The notes: generated by a model from the letters alone, not told the origin. 64,000 bases of DNA from Pleionea sediminis (GCF_007570825.1 NZ_SUNB01000008.1:122757-186756), one strand, 5' to 3'; positions 37,736 through 48,124 are shown, counted from the stretch's first letter. Program-made: numbers and translations.

Positions 37736-38410
37736 ATGAAGTCAGAAATGCAGCGAATTGCCATTTTGGGGTCTGCCTTTAATCCCCCACACCTGGGCCA
37801 CCTCGATATTTTGAATCAAATTGCATGGGAATTTGACGAGATCTGGCTGGTTCCCAGCTATTGCCATGCGTTTGGCAAGGTGATGGCGCCTTTTAAGGAC
37901 AGAATGGCAATGACTCGTAATTTGGCCCAAGCATTTGATGGGTTCGAATGTGATAGCCCAATTAAGCCCCAAATTATTGTTTCAGATATAGAGGCAAGAA
38001 TTGGCAAAATGAAAGACAGTCCTGTCTACACTTACGATCTGCTTGATCAAGTTGAAACAGAATATCACTCACGTAATAAACGCTGTAATCTAACCTTTGT
38101 GATTGGTCCAGATAATGCGGAACCCAAGGTTTGGTCAAGGTTTCATCGTAGCAAAGAGATACTAGAGCGCTGGTCGGTCCGTCGCGTTACCGAGCGAATG
38201 TCTGTTAGAAGCAGCCAAATTCGCGAATTAATAGCCGATTTCAATCGACCAAAACGATTACTAATGGCACGCCTTAAATCATTTACTCCATTAGCCATCG
38301 CGGATTATATTGGCGAAAAACAATTGTATCGAAATGCACAGTCGCTACGTCATTATTGTTATAATCCCGAAGAAAAAGTCCAACAGCAAGAGTTATTGAG
38401 TCGTGGATAA
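37736..38410 (+). CDS. NadD-like nicotinate-nucleotide adenylyltransferase
   Basis: 224 residues. ILGSAFNPPHLGHLDILNQ carries the GxxNPxHxGH nucleotidyltransferase motif. SVRSSQIREL near residue 155 matches the second (ISxTxIR) motif. It would join nicotinate mononucleotide to ATP, linking PncB and NadE. GAGG sits 9 bp before the ATG. A ~45-residue basic tail follows the core and is not typical of NadD. It may be a dedicated salvage paralogue rather than the housekeeping nadD. Confidence 0.82.
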   Translation: MKSEMQRIAILGSAFNPPHLGHLDILNQIAWEFDEIWLVPSYCHAFGKVMAPFKDRMAMTRNLAQAFDGFECDSPIKPQIIVSDIEARIGKMKDSPVYTYDLLDQVETEYHSRNKRCNLTFVIGPDNAEPKVWSRFHRSKEILERWSVRRVTERMSVRSSQIRELIADFNRPKRLLMARLKSFTPLAIADYIGEKQLYRNAQSLRHYCYNPEEKVQQQELLSRG

Positions 38411-39122
38411 AAAAGAACAAAAATACTTAGAGTCCTATCGTATCCAAAACTATGATGTACCGCTAACGAGTGTCGACGTCGTTATCTTTACGATAATTTC
38501 CGACTCCATTTATGCGTTAGTCAATCAAAGGAAAAACCATCCGCATAAATCGTCCTGGGCATTACCGGGTGGCTTTATTGATATTAAAAATGATAAATCT
38601 ATTGAGTCAACAGCAATAAGAAAATTAGCTGAAAAGACGGGGTTTAAAACGCCCTATCTTGAACAACTGGGTGCAACAGGAAATGGACAACGAGACCCTC
38701 GCGGCTGGTCAGTAACCATAACTTACTTTGCTCTCGTCAATTCTGATAGCGTTAATCTCGAATCCGATTGCCGATGGATTAAAGTCTCTACTGAAGGTAA
38801 TGTCGACGAATCCCTAGCTTTTGATCATAACAAGCTAATAGAAGATGCTTTTCAACGTTTAAAAAATAAAGCGCATTACACAACGATTCCACTGCATGTT
38901 TTGCCCAGCGAATTTACTTTATCAGAACTGCAAAGTGCCTACGAAATCATTCTCGGTGGAAAACTTAATAAATCTGGATTTCGACGCAGGATATTAAAAA
39001 GTCAAATTATTGAAGAGCTGCCGGGAGAAGTTAGACAAACAAAAACCCGAACGGCTCAACTCTATCGCGCTCTCGAAAATAAGGATTTACATTTTTACAT
39101 GCGAGAAATTTATGCAAAATAG
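38403..39122 (+). CDS. nrtR: NrtR, Nudix-related transcriptional regulator of NAD metabolism
   Basis: 239 residues from a GTG that overlaps the previous gene by 8 bp. The N-terminal Nudix fold has GGFIDIKND followed by RKLAEKTGF. The catalytic REUxEExG signature is broken (Arg-Lys instead of Arg-Glu, Lys for the last Glu), so it is probably a non-hydrolytic sensor of ADP-ribose. The C-terminal winged-helix region (about 150-239), with LHVLPSEFTLSELQSAYE and FRRRILKS, is the NrtR DNA-binding part. It most likely represses both divergent units at the palindrome at 37685-37702. Confidence 0.9.
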   Translation: MDKKEQKYLESYRIQNYDVPLTSVDVVIFTIISDSIYALVNQRKNHPHKSSWALPGGFIDIKNDKSIESTAIRKLAEKTGFKTPYLEQLGATGNGQRDPRGWSVTITYFALVNSDSVNLESDCRWIKVSTEGNVDESLAFDHNKLIEDAFQRLKNKAHYTTIPLHVLPSEFTLSELQSAYEIILGGKLNKSGFRRRILKSQIIEELPGEVRQTKTRTAQLYRALENKDLHFYMREIYAK

Positions 39123-39546
39123 TCGTTTCCAGTAAGGGAGCGATTAATTTATGCAGAAACAAAGGAAACAATTAATCTCTATTTCTGCATTATCAATTAG
39201 GCAACTTCAGCCCTGGTAGTTGTATGTTTTTCTTTAAACTTAAGTTAGTGTACAACACACCGAGAATCACTTATTTGCAATAGGAATAAATTAACATTTT
39301 AGTTATAGCGTTCGATTATTTTTGAAAGCTAACTCACCAACACGCCAATGTAGTATAAACGTCTAATGTTTCATTATTAATCGCTCAATAATCTCTGATA
39401 CGCGTTTTATCAGAAAATATCATTTGTAGAAATTATTTTTATTTGATTAGTTAAACACGCACTCGATGTATACGGTTCATGAAGAAACGTAAAGCGTGCA
39501 ACCAAGAGGACACAATGATGTAAATAAAAAGATTGGAGAGGTACTC
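39123..39546. other. intergenic region downstream of nrtR
   Basis: About 420 bp. It begins with an inverted repeat, ATGCAGAAA (39151-39159) and TTTCTGCAT (39182-39190), which may terminate nrtR although its loop is long and no T-run follows. A 22-codon ORF starting at 39151 overlaps that hairpin; I do not count it as a gene. The rest shows no structure. Confidence 0.4.
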
Positions 39547-41037
39547 ATGTTCAAAAGAAAAACAACGCTATCAGCCTTACTGGTAGTAATCACAATGACA
39601 TCTGGGTTTGCGAAACAAGCTGAAAAATCAAACATAAAACAAAGCCATTTTATTGCTAAACGAAATACACCAGCAACCGTTTTATCCCTAAATCCTTCAA
39701 GGTATTCGCATACCTTATCTCAGCTCAATAAAAGAGTCGACTCGATAGAATCTTTGACTCGCCTGCCGTTGACGAAGCAATCCGTAAAAAAATTAATTGA
39801 ACCCTACTCAATCATTCATCTGGATAGTGCTGCCAAACATGCGTCTTCCAAGACCATGAGCAAAATAATTGACGCAGCGCTAATGCAAGGAAAAACACTA
39901 CTGTTAGAGAACACAGAGTACTTACAAAAAGAAAAAATAACTTCACTTCCATTTATGGCCAATGGTGAAATTGTGATCGTAAAACCATCAAAGAAAAATG
40001 AACAAGACAGAATTTTCGTATATGGAGCCCATACTGCAGTAAGCGGCTTTACGGTTTCACATAGCAACTCTGCAACTCAACGAGAATCTAAACTGATAAC
40101 ATTACAAGATGGTATTTCAAAAGAGGTTTATCAATCGCCATCAATACACACATTATCGATGGAAGATCGTATTAGTGTTCTTAATGACATTGCTAAACGA
40201 CTTGAGCAACGAGAAGAAAATAGTTTAAATAAAACAGGAGGCAGTATTGGTTACCCCTGCCCCACGCTTGCTCGTCAAGAACGACTGTGTTGGGCAGCAA
40301 TTGTCACTAATGTACCTTACCAACATACCGATGAAAATGCCGATTTGAACGTTCTTCATCATTATTCGGTCGCTCAATATCGAACCGATCAGGCTACCGC
40401 GATTGCCATTAGCACCCACGGTAGCGCTAATCCCACAATGAAAAAAGACTCCAGTACCCACAAGGCATTTTATTTACACTGGCTTGAATCGGAAATTCGA
40501 CCAACATCAACTGATTCCATGCAATTGTGGTCGCGCACACCTGCAAATCAAGTGAACACCGTTGCACTAACGTCAACATCAGGCATGACCTTTGGAATTG
40601 ATGTAACGGCACAGGATAAACCTTCTTTAGGCGCGAATATTTCCTATAGCGAAAGTCAATCCGTCAGGATGGACATTAGTGACTGGGAGTCTAATACGTT
40701 AACTCCCGATGGAGTGTCAGCCAAATGGGTATTTCAGCTCAATTATCCAAAATCGATTTCCGACTGGGTTGAACATCCAACTTTCAAAAAAGCCCGGTTT
40801 AAAAGTGTCCCTAATATTTCAAAATATGGTCTTCAATACACAACTGAGGCAATATGGGTTGGAAGTAAAAATCTAAGAGGTAGTTTTGAAGCTTCGATGA
40901 CAACCAAAGTGAGAAACAGTCAGATTTACTTTACGACCAATTCGATTTTTAAATGGGCAGCAACCCGCACTGGTTGGATTCATACGCTTCAAGATGGAGG
41001 ATATTGGTTTAATAATGCTTGGCTAAAAGCTATATAA
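39547..41037 (+). CDS. secreted protein, possible leukocidin/hemolysin-type pore-forming toxin
   Basis: 496 residues from the ATG at 39547 (GGAGAG 6 bp upstream, signal peptide directly after). The N-terminal ~200 residues could be a pro-region, with no clear match. In the second half, TSTSGMTFGIDVTAQ, SLGANISYSESQSVRMDISDWES and WVFQLNYPKSISDW recall the cap and rim of leukocidin-family beta-barrel toxins such as V. cholerae cytolysin. The C-terminal part is aromatic-rich. A monocistronic gene with a strong terminator. The family call is tentative; other secreted beta-proteins are possible. Confidence 0.45.
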   Translation: MFKRKTTLSALLVVITMTSGFAKQAEKSNIKQSHFIAKRNTPATVLSLNPSRYSHTLSQLNKRVDSIESLTRLPLTKQSVKKLIEPYSIIHLDSAAKHASSKTMSKIIDAALMQGKTLLLENTEYLQKEKITSLPFMANGEIVIVKPSKKNEQDRIFVYGAHTAVSGFTVSHSNSATQRESKLITLQDGISKEVYQSPSIHTLSMEDRISVLNDIAKRLEQREENSLNKTGGSIGYPCPTLARQERLCWAAIVTNVPYQHTDENADLNVLHHYSVAQYRTDQATAIAISTHGSANPTMKKDSSTHKAFYLHWLESEIRPTSTDSMQLWSRTPANQVNTVALTSTSGMTFGIDVTAQDKPSLGANISYSESQSVRMDISDWESNTLTPDGVSAKWVFQLNYPKSISDWVEHPTFKKARFKSVPNISKYGLQYTTEAIWVGSKNLRGSFEASMTTKVRNSQIYFTTNSIFKWAATRTGWIHTLQDGGYWFNNAWLKAI

Positions 41038-41040
41038 AAA

Positions 41041-41079
41041 ATTTTAGAGAAACAGCCTACAAGGTTGTTTCTCTAAAAT
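41041..41079. terminator. bidirectional terminator
   Basis: Perfect 14-bp arms ATTTTAGAGAAACA (41041-41054) and TGTTTCTCTAAAAT (41066-41079), rich in A at the left and T at the right base, between convergent genes ending at 41037 (+) and 41097 (-). It can serve both. Confidence 0.8.
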
Positions 41080-41096
41080 AGTACAAAAAATCACTC

Positions 41097-41900
41097 TTAA
41101 TGGATTGCTCGAGATTCTTCCGGCTTCGAAAAATAATCAAAGTTACCTTGCTTAACGTAATCGGGAACAACAGTAGGAACATGAATACCTATCGACTTCT
41201 TAGCGTTTAAATGCTTTGTTAATATACTGGGCACCAACTCAAACCAAAACGGAACGAAAGCTAAATGGCTGCTCTTTTGTTTAAAGGATGAGAAGTGAGG
41301 TTGAAATAAAATTACTTCTGTACTCGAATCACCCAGATGCATTACAACTGCATCATCATTTAAGGCTGTTCGGTAAACAATATGCTCAACTTCCGAATGA
41401 CGCTCAGGCCAACCAGAATGGGGAATTCGATATGCATCAATTTCCATTTCTGCGATCGAGAGCTTTTTAATCTTCACTTTATCGTTCAAAGATATTCCTT
41501 GAATTCTTGATTCAATCTTAGAAAAGCCTTTGTGAGCGCGCATTTGTTCAATAGCCTGAGAAGGAGCAATCAATTGCGATGCTGTATTCGCCAATAAAAA
41601 CTGTATCATATCCTTTGCGTCAAAATGATCTTCATGTGCATGAGTAATCAATACGAGATCAATATCATCGTAAGGTGCGGTATTATTAAATAATTTCTCT
41701 CTGATAGCTTCTGGAACAAGAGTGTATTGACCAAAACTATTATGAAAAAATGGATCGAAAATAATTTTTTGTTCGCCTGACACGATCATTACCGCTTCAT
41801 TGCCTAAATAAGTCGCATGCCCTTCTCCATCGTTTCTTTCGTGCGCACTAATTGATAATACAGAAAAAATAACGAGGTACTTAATGACGCTGAGTTTCAT
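41097..41900 (-). CDS. exported metallo-beta-lactamase-fold hydrolase
   Basis: 267 residues with a short signal peptide (ends near SISAH). LVLITHAHEDHFDA is the HxHxDH zinc motif, and VVMHLGDSS and the terminal IGIHVP supply later ligands in the UlaG/YtnP-like pattern. The N-terminal HATYLGNEAVMIVSG is typical of UlaG-type folds. The substrate cannot be told from sequence. It is monocistronic and minus strand, with the bidirectional terminator after it. Confidence 0.82.
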   Translation of the reverse strand: MKLSVIKYLVIFSVLSISAHERNDGEGHATYLGNEAVMIVSGEQKIIFDPFFHNSFGQYTLVPEAIREKLFNNTAPYDDIDLVLITHAHEDHFDAKDMIQFLLANTASQLIAPSQAIEQMRAHKGFSKIESRIQGISLNDKVKIKKLSIAEMEIDAYRIPHSGWPERHSEVEHIVYRTALNDDAVVMHLGDSSTEVILFQPHFSSFKQKSSHLAFVPFWFELVPSILTKHLNAKKSIGIHVPTVVPDYVKQGNFDYFSKPEESRAIH

Positions 41901-42126
41901 GATAGTCCAGTCGGTAAATCATTTGATGTGTACTTATAACTTCGCAACATCCTAACTGCAACGGCAAAATGTATCAATTCATGAATAAAAAGTGACAAGA
42001 CGGGATGATTACAAGCTTTGCCCGTTTCGACGATGTTTAAAATAATTCATAGCAAAAAAGGTTATGTAACGACTCTTCCATGAGTCTGTTATAAATCCAT
42101 TTGATAAGACAAATAATAAAAAATTC

Positions 42127-43131
42127 TTATTTGACCTTTAAAACAACCCTATATCGAGCCTTTCCACTTTTTAGATGCTCAATGGCGGTGTTTACTTCTG
42201 ACAAATCGAAAACTTCAACTTTCGGAGCAATATCGTGCCTTACTGCAAACTCCAACATATCACTAATAGTGGCTGGAGCACCGACGGGTGAACCTGAAAT
42301 GCTTCGCTGTCCTGCTATCAAGGAGAATGCTGCAATTTCAATGGGCTCTAAGACAGCACCTACAAAATGCAGGCGTCCTTTAGGCTTTAACGTTTGCATG
42401 TAAGCTTCCCAGTCAAGTTTGACATTAACCGTTGATAAAATGAGATCGAACTGTCCAGCCGATTTCTCGAGAGCTGCCGTATCAGCGGAATTCAAGGTAT
42501 GGTGAGCTCCCATTTCCAAAGCTTCTTTCTTTTTTGCTTCAGAAGATGTAAACGCAGTCACTTCGCATCCCCAAGCATTTAAAAATTGTAATGCCATATG
42601 GCCTAGCCCACCAATCCCAATGACACCCACCTTTGCCGTAGGCTCTAATTCGAATTGCTTCATTGGGTTAAAAACAGTGATACCGCCACAAAATAATGGA
42701 CCTGCCAATTCAGTCGATAAACTGTCGGGTAACTTCACCACACTGGTTGCTTGCGCACGAACTTTATCAGCGAATCCACCGTGACGACCGATAATTGTCC
42801 CCTGAGCTGATCCACATAAATTATGGTCACCAGAATGACATGAATAACAAGTGTTACAATAACCAGCATGCCAACCCAGTCCGACACGATCACCAACGTT
42901 TAAATGAGTAACATTAGAACCCGTGGCAGATATAACCCCTGCAACTTCATGACCTGGAACAAAAGGGTATTCAGTCATTCCCCATTCGTTATCCAGCATG
43001 CTTAAATCACTGTGGCACAGGCCACAATATTCCACTTCAATTTCGACATCGTCACTTTTCAAAGCACCAGGATCGTATTGCAAAGGTAACAACTCTCCAC
43101 CAGCTTCTTGTGCAGCAAATGCATTAAACAT
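42127..43131 (-). CDS. zinc-dependent NAD(P) alcohol dehydrogenase (YahK/CAD type)
   Basis: 334 residues from the ATG at 43129-43131, which has GGAG 8 bp upstream. The open frame runs 54 codons further, but that extension looks non-coding. Catalytic zinc ligands lie in CGLCHSDL and GHEVAGVI. The structural zinc cysteines are in [15 protein letters not shown]. The Rossmann motif is [14 protein letters not shown]. Like YahK it should reduce aldehydes with NADPH. It is monocistronic. Confidence 0.9.
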   Translation of the reverse strand: MFNAFAAQEAGGELLPLQYDPGALKSDDVEIEVEYCGLCHSDLSMLDNEWGMTEYPFVPGHEVAGVISATGSNVTHLNVGDRVGLGWHAGYCNTCYSCHSGDHNLCGSAQGTIIGRHGGFADKVRAQATSVVKLPDSLSTELAGPLFCGGITVFNPMKQFELEPTAKVGVIGIGGLGHMALQFLNAWGCEVTAFTSSEAKKKEALEMGAHHTLNSADTAALEKSAGQFDLILSTVNVKLDWEAYMQTLKPKGRLHFVGAVLEPIEIAAFSLIAGQRSISGSPVGAPATISDMLEFAVRHDIAPKVEVFDLSEVNTAIEHLKSGKARYRVVLKVK

Positions 43132-43511
43132 ATTGAATTCTCCAAAATTTGAATTTAAATCGAGTTTTAATTGAAATTCATTTGAACCGTAATTAGAAAT
43201 TAACGGTATTAAATTGTTCCTTTCGTTATCTTCACTCGGATAGTCTAGTTTTATCCCGACATACGAAGATTTCAGCCTTCGAATCGTCAACAATTAAATT
43301 ATTGATTAAAACAGTATAAACCATGACAACAATAGAATATTTTGCTGGTAATCAGTGGAATAAAGACTATCAGATTTTGAATGAAATTCCAGCCCAACGG
43401 TTATCCGTACATATCAATACTAAAACGCAGTTTGAAATTTAAACGCTAAGCCATTTCCAAAGATACACTACGTTTCAGAATGATTCTTAGAGCTTAATAC
43501 GAACAGATTTT
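43132..43511. other. intergenic region upstream of the alcohol dehydrogenase
   Basis: About 380 bp, with both neighbours on the minus strand. It contains the frame-open but unlikely N-terminal extension of the dehydrogenase (to 43293). No hairpin or small gene was recognised. Confidence 0.35.
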
Positions 43512-45230
43512 TTATGAACTTGTTAAAGGGATTGAAATAGTAAATCCTAGACCAACATCGTGTTCTTCATTAATCTTGATGGTGCCTTTTAGTATATTGC
43601 TTATTAAATATTGAACAATCGACATCCCAAGTCCCAAACGACCAGCAATTTCAGCATTGGTTTCAAAAGCATCAAATAATTTATTTTTCATACTAACATC
43701 TAAGCCTTTTCCATTGTCGAAATATTGAAGTTCCAGATTGTCTTTTGTAACCTTTGACTTTAATTGAATATAAAAGTTGTCATTCATTAGATAACCATGT
43801 TCTAAAGAGTTTTCGACAAGAGAAAGCAAGATTTCACCTAACACTGTATAGTACGACTCGATAAGCTGATCGTCACCCTCCAATTTAAACTCAACCTGTT
43901 TCCCATTGAGCATACTTAATGAAACTTCCTTAATCATAGTAAACAGTTCATTGGTTGAGAACTTCGATATTTTGAATTCAGATTCGGTTGTTCCGAGTTT
44001 TTTCAACTCAGAAATTACGCTCGATGCTTTACTTAAAGCGCTATCAGTCAAACGACAAGATGATAGAATGTCTTCAACATCTTCAGCAATTTCGTTATCG
44101 TTCATCGTTTTTAATTTGTTTGAAATATCGGTTATTAAGTCGGCCGTAATTGACGTACTTACTTTTGCATTACCTATCGGGGTGTTAAGGTTGTGAGCAA
44201 TTTTACAAATTGTACGCGCAAGATAGGCCTGTGACTCGGAGCGTACCAATTCTTGTTTTGTTTTCTTTAACTCTTCAATTGCGTGATTTAAGGCTTCATT
44301 TTTTTCTCTAAGCTCGGCAGTGCGTCTTTCTATCGTAGCATTTAACTCATCGTTCAGCTCTTGTTGTATGGCACGATTAGCAAGTGCATCAGCAATAATG
44401 GATATAATAGAGGGTACGTAATCTTTAAATACTTGACTTGAATCGTAGGTTTGCACTATTAGCGCTCCAAAAACTCTATCATTATTACGGATTGGCATAC
44501 CTATCAAGTCATTGGCATGAGTTCCATATTCCTCTCCTGTTTCAACACCCAAGTCTCGACAAATCTCAATTGAACTACCTCTCAGAGTTTTTGCAAATTT
44601 GATGATAAATGCTGTTACCGAACCATTGACTAATGCTTTGTCAAGATCGAATGGAAAACGCGGTTCATCATGCTCATCTTCATAATATAACGTATCGACT
44701 TTATTGGTTTTAACAAAAAATCGGGCTACGATGATATTTTTAGTTTGCGCTATTTGCTCAATCGTTTGAGCAATGGCTTTCGCCAGCGACTTATCTTCTA
44801 GTACGCGTTCCGACTGTCTAATCGCATCTAAAATATTAGCGACAGCTAAAGCACGTGACGTTGATGAAGAAATATCGTCAGTTATTTCATAATAAGGAAT
44901 GGTTTCCACTACATTAGAAAACTCACTCAAAATTAACTGTAGGTTTTCGATATTTTTTTCTTTCAGTTGGGTCGATGTTTCAAAGACAAAAATAACAGAA
45001 GTGTTACTGTTTGCACTCAGCAATACTCCCACATATCGTCCACTAACAACAGGCTTACTAGCAATGTATACATCGCGAACAAATTGAAGTTCCTTTTCTT
45101 TTAGAGAAATATTTCCCGAACTGGTTTTCTTTTTAAAGCCATGTTCGTTCACCAACCACATTGAGATTGCATCAGCTTTAAAGTGTTTGGAGACCTTTTT
45201 TTGAATATTTTCTAGTAATCCCTCTGCCAT
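43512..45230 (-). CDS. GAF-domain sensor histidine kinase
   Basis: 572 residues, with no membrane segment. Two GAF-like regions (about 1-115 and 145-290) precede a coiled coil (RRTAELREKNEALNHAIEELKKTKQEL). A HisKA-type helix has His346 in CKIAHNLNTPIG. The HATPase has N-box ENSLEHG, DNGKGLD and GLGMSIV. The H-box AHNLNTP differs from the common SHELRTP but occurs in several soluble kinases. No response regulator lies beside it, so it is an orphan kinase. Ligand unknown. Confidence 0.85.
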   Translation of the reverse strand: MAEGLLENIQKKVSKHFKADAISMWLVNEHGFKKKTSSGNISLKEKELQFVRDVYIASKPVVSGRYVGVLLSANSNTSVIFVFETSTQLKEKNIENLQLILSEFSNVVETIPYYEITDDISSSTSRALAVANILDAIRQSERVLEDKSLAKAIAQTIEQIAQTKNIIVARFFVKTNKVDTLYYEDEHDEPRFPFDLDKALVNGSVTAFIIKFAKTLRGSSIEICRDLGVETGEEYGTHANDLIGMPIRNNDRVFGALIVQTYDSSQVFKDYVPSIISIIADALANRAIQQELNDELNATIERRTAELREKNEALNHAIEELKKTKQELVRSESQAYLARTICKIAHNLNTPIGNAKVSTSITADLITDISNKLKTMNDNEIAEDVEDILSSCRLTDSALSKASSVISELKKLGTTESEFKISKFSTNELFTMIKEVSLSMLNGKQVEFKLEGDDQLIESYYTVLGEILLSLVENSLEHGYLMNDNFYIQLKSKVTKDNLELQYFDNGKGLDVSMKNKLFDAFETNAEIAGRLGLGMSIVQYLISNILKGTIKINEEHDVGLGFTISIPLTSS

Positions 45231-45461
45231 CGGATTGCCTCAATGGATAACTCTATCAATCATAGTTGCTCGGACAAGTCTCGTAAAGCATGAAGCATCT
45301 TTGTTAGCCTGATGATAAGTATGAATATTATTATCGTATTCAATAGGTTAGCAACATGTCTTAAATTGAATTCAACCTATTAAACAAGATAATAAAATCT
45401 ACCGAAAACTCTAACCAAGCGACAAAAATGGGAGAGCAGAAAGGACCTAAAAGAAATCGTT

Positions 45462-45538
<77 letters not shown>

Positions 45539-45830
45539 AATTCGTTAAGACGCGACATATTAATCTTTTTTTATTCGAAAACAAAATCTTTAAAATAAAT
45601 TTAAACAAACTTTTCACAATGGGTGTTTACTAATCGAGAGTGAGAATAAATTCATTTAAAAAAGATATCTCATTATATCGATGGAATATAATAATTCAAA
45701 CTAATCTTTAAAATTCAATAAGTTACATATTTGATTTAAATAAAGCCGAAATATGGACGTATGTCACACTTTTAAAAAAGTTGACTAGGATTATAAGTAG
45801 TTGAGTTACGCCACAAGGAGAGGCTAAAAA

Positions 45831-46250
45831 ATGATGTATCAACAAATTCCCGCGCTGTTTTATTCACTCCGATCGAAGTTTAAAGATTCTGAATCGGTTC
45901 GAATTACGACGTCTCAGCTCGGTCAGCTGGAGGCACTAATTAAAGATTATTGCCACTACCATGACGCACCTCGGCTCAAAAGCTTGGTTAAACGCATTCA
46001 TCGGCGAATGGACCAACACGCCGATCACCATTTATGGCTAACTGAATACGAATTCATTCGTGAACATTTAATGTCTGCGATGAAAGAAGTTAAATTTTGC
46101 CGTGCCGAAGATAATCCAGAATCTGTCATTGGCGTTTTAAATAGAAGTAATCAAATGACTCACCGTGAGGGTAAAGACAAAACTCGAGTCGATGATCATA
46201 TGCTGTTCAGCCAGTCGGTGAAAAATATACTCGACAAGTGGATGCATTAA
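45831..46250 (+). CDS. hypothetical protein, 139 residues
   Basis: Good gene signals: GGAGAGG 8 bp before ATGATG and a strong terminator right after the stop. The protein is highly charged and His-rich (HRRMDQHADHHLWLTEYEFIREHLMSAM), mostly helical, without a signal peptide or membrane segment. It could bind metal, but no known motif is seen. Monocistronic. Confidence 0.65.
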   Translation: MMYQQIPALFYSLRSKFKDSESVRITTSQLGQLEALIKDYCHYHDAPRLKSLVKRIHRRMDQHADHHLWLTEYEFIREHLMSAMKEVKFCRAEDNPESVIGVLNRSNQMTHREGKDKTRVDDHMLFSQSVKNILDKWMH

Positions 46251-46260
46251 GATAAAAAAA

Positions 46261-46307
46261 GGCTACTGCAAAGTAGCCTTTTCAATTGAGACTTTTAGTA
46301 GTCTCAA
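46261..46307. terminator. bidirectional terminator (two hairpins)
   Basis: GGCTACT-GCAA-AGTAGCC (46261-46278) is flanked by A-run and TTTT and ends the plus gene at 46250. Read on the minus strand it is followed by seven T. A second stem TTGAGACT/AGTCTCAA (46286-46307) lies closer to the convergent acyl-CoA dehydrogenase gene. Confidence 0.85.
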
Positions 46308-46335
46308 ACTTATCGAAACGATGGTCTAGAAGACG

Positions 46336-48093
46336 TTAAATAAGAGCATCTTCGAGTTCAAAAGTTGCTTTGTAACCGTTTTTAATCGAACGTACGTACG
46401 CATCAACTTTCGGCATTAAGTGCGCAAAATAAAATTCTGCTGCAACGCGTTTACGCGCCACCTGCTCTTGTGTCAAAACTTCAGAAGCCAACAACTGCTT
46501 CATCCATAACCAACCACCGATCACGTAAGCAACAGCATTTAGATATTCGACAGCTCCGCCCTGTGCAGCAGCTCCATCAGTTTTATTTTGCTCCATCAAC
46601 TCCTTTGTCAGTGCATCAACTTTTGCAAGCTCCTGCTCTAACTCACTACTCAATTGCGCGTATTCGCCGGACTTACCTTGAGCGATAGTTTCACGAATCT
46701 CGGCAAACATTTCATCGATGGCTTCACCATTATCCGCACAGACTTTTCTAATCATTAAGTCTTGCGCTTGAATTCCGTTAGTTCCTTCATAAATTTGAGC
46801 AATTCGAGCATCTCGAGCGAATTGTTCCAGTCCCCACTCTCGAACGTAGCCATGACCGCCTAACACCTGAATACCATGATTACAATTTTCAAATCCTGTG
46901 TCAGTGAAAAAAGCCTTAGCAATCGGCGTTAGCAACGCAACCCGCTTGCCTGCTTTTGCTTTAATCGCAGCATCTTTTGAGTGTTCATTTAGATCGATTT
47001 GCATCCCCAAATAAACGCCCAAAGCACGACAAATTTCAGTAACTGAACGCATTGACAATAACATTCGACGCACATCAGCGTGCTCAATGATCGAAGCTCC
47101 TTTTTTCCCTTCTCTAGAGCTGCGTCCTTGAATGCGCTCTTCTGCGTATTGCCGAGCGGTTTGGTAAGAAACATCGGCCAAACCAACCCCTTGTAATGCA
47201 ATCGACAATCGCTCTTTATTCATCATGGTAAACATACAAGCTAAACCACGATGCGGCTCGCCAATCAAATAACCCGTCGCTTCTTCAAAATTCATAACAC
47301 AAGTCGATGAAGCTTTAATCCCCATCTTGTGTTCAATCGATCCACAAAATACGGTATTGCGATCACCAACACTACCATCATTTTTGACATGAAACTTAGG
47401 CACAAGGAACAAAGAAATTCCACGAGGACCTGCCGGTGCATCAGGGAGGCGCGCAAGAACTAGGTGAATAATATTGTCAGCTAAATCGTGCTCGCCACCA
47501 GTAATAAAGATTTTTGTTCCTGAAATTTTAAAGGTACCGTCTTCCGCTGGTTCAGCTTTAGTTTTTAGAATACCTAAATCCGAACCCGAGTGAGGCTCCG
47601 TTAAACACATAGAACCTGACCAAACACCAGACTGCATGTTTTCCAGGTAAGTCTTTTTGAGCTCAACGCTACCGTGAGCGGCTAGTGCAGCACAAGCGCC
47701 AGCTGTTAAGCTCGGATATAACGTAAAGGAAGTATTGGATGCATAAAGCATTTCTTCCACCAAAACGTGCAGTGACTTCGGCAAGCCTTGTCCACCAAAT
47801 TCGGGATCGCCATTAATTCCCTGCCAACCTCCTTCACAGAATTGTGCGTAGGCTTCTTTAAATCCTTTAGGCGTTGTTACTTCGTTTCCTTCGTGGTGAC
47901 AACCTTCTTCATCACCATCGCGATTCAATGGATATAAGACATTTTCGGCGAACTTAGCACCTTCTTCTAACACAGCACTGTAAAGTTCGTAGTCAAAGTC
48001 TTGAAATTGTTCGATCCCTTCAAATTCTTTTTGAACATCGAAGACGTCTTTTAAAATGAAAGCCATGTCTTCAACCGGTGCTTTGTAAGTCAT
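46336..48093 (-). CDS. acyl-CoA dehydrogenase (about 585-residue type)
   Basis: The FAD-dependent first step of fatty acid beta-oxidation. LTEPHSGSDLG, FITGGEHDLADN and ARDAQ/ARIAQIYEGTNGIQ are the family signatures. The length and extra ~160-residue C-terminal domain place it with long-chain-type enzymes common in gammaproteobacteria rather than short butyryl-CoA dehydrogenases. It is cytosolic. No other beta-oxidation gene is adjacent. Confidence 0.92.
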   Translation of the reverse strand: MTYKAPVEDMAFILKDVFDVQKEFEGIEQFQDFDYELYSAVLEEGAKFAENVLYPLNRDGDEEGCHHEGNEVTTPKGFKEAYAQFCEGGWQGINGDPEFGGQGLPKSLHVLVEEMLYASNTSFTLYPSLTAGACAALAAHGSVELKKTYLENMQSGVWSGSMCLTEPHSGSDLGILKTKAEPAEDGTFKISGTKIFITGGEHDLADNIIHLVLARLPDAPAGPRGISLFLVPKFHVKNDGSVGDRNTVFCGSIEHKMGIKASSTCVMNFEEATGYLIGEPHRGLACMFTMMNKERLSIALQGVGLADVSYQTARQYAEERIQGRSSREGKKGASIIEHADVRRMLLSMRSVTEICRALGVYLGMQIDLNEHSKDAAIKAKAGKRVALLTPIAKAFFTDTGFENCNHGIQVLGGHGYVREWGLEQFARDARIAQIYEGTNGIQAQDLMIRKVCADNGEAIDEMFAEIRETIAQGKSGEYAQLSSELEQELAKVDALTKELMEQNKTDGAAAQGGAVEYLNAVAYVIGGWLWMKQLLASEVLTQEQVARKRVAAEFYFAHLMPKVDAYVRSIKNGYKATFELEDALI

Positions 48094-48124
48094 AATCGTG
48101 TCCTGAATAGTGTGTATAAAAAAA

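Noticed and set aside
39151..39219. 22-codon ORF after nrtR with GGGAG upstream
   Set aside because: It overlaps a hairpin that better explains the sequence, has no recognisable product and its spacing to GGGAG is long.
43132..43293. N-terminal extension of the alcohol dehydrogenase
   Set aside because: The family starts at the later ATG, which has a good GGAG; the extension has no homology pattern or targeting signal.
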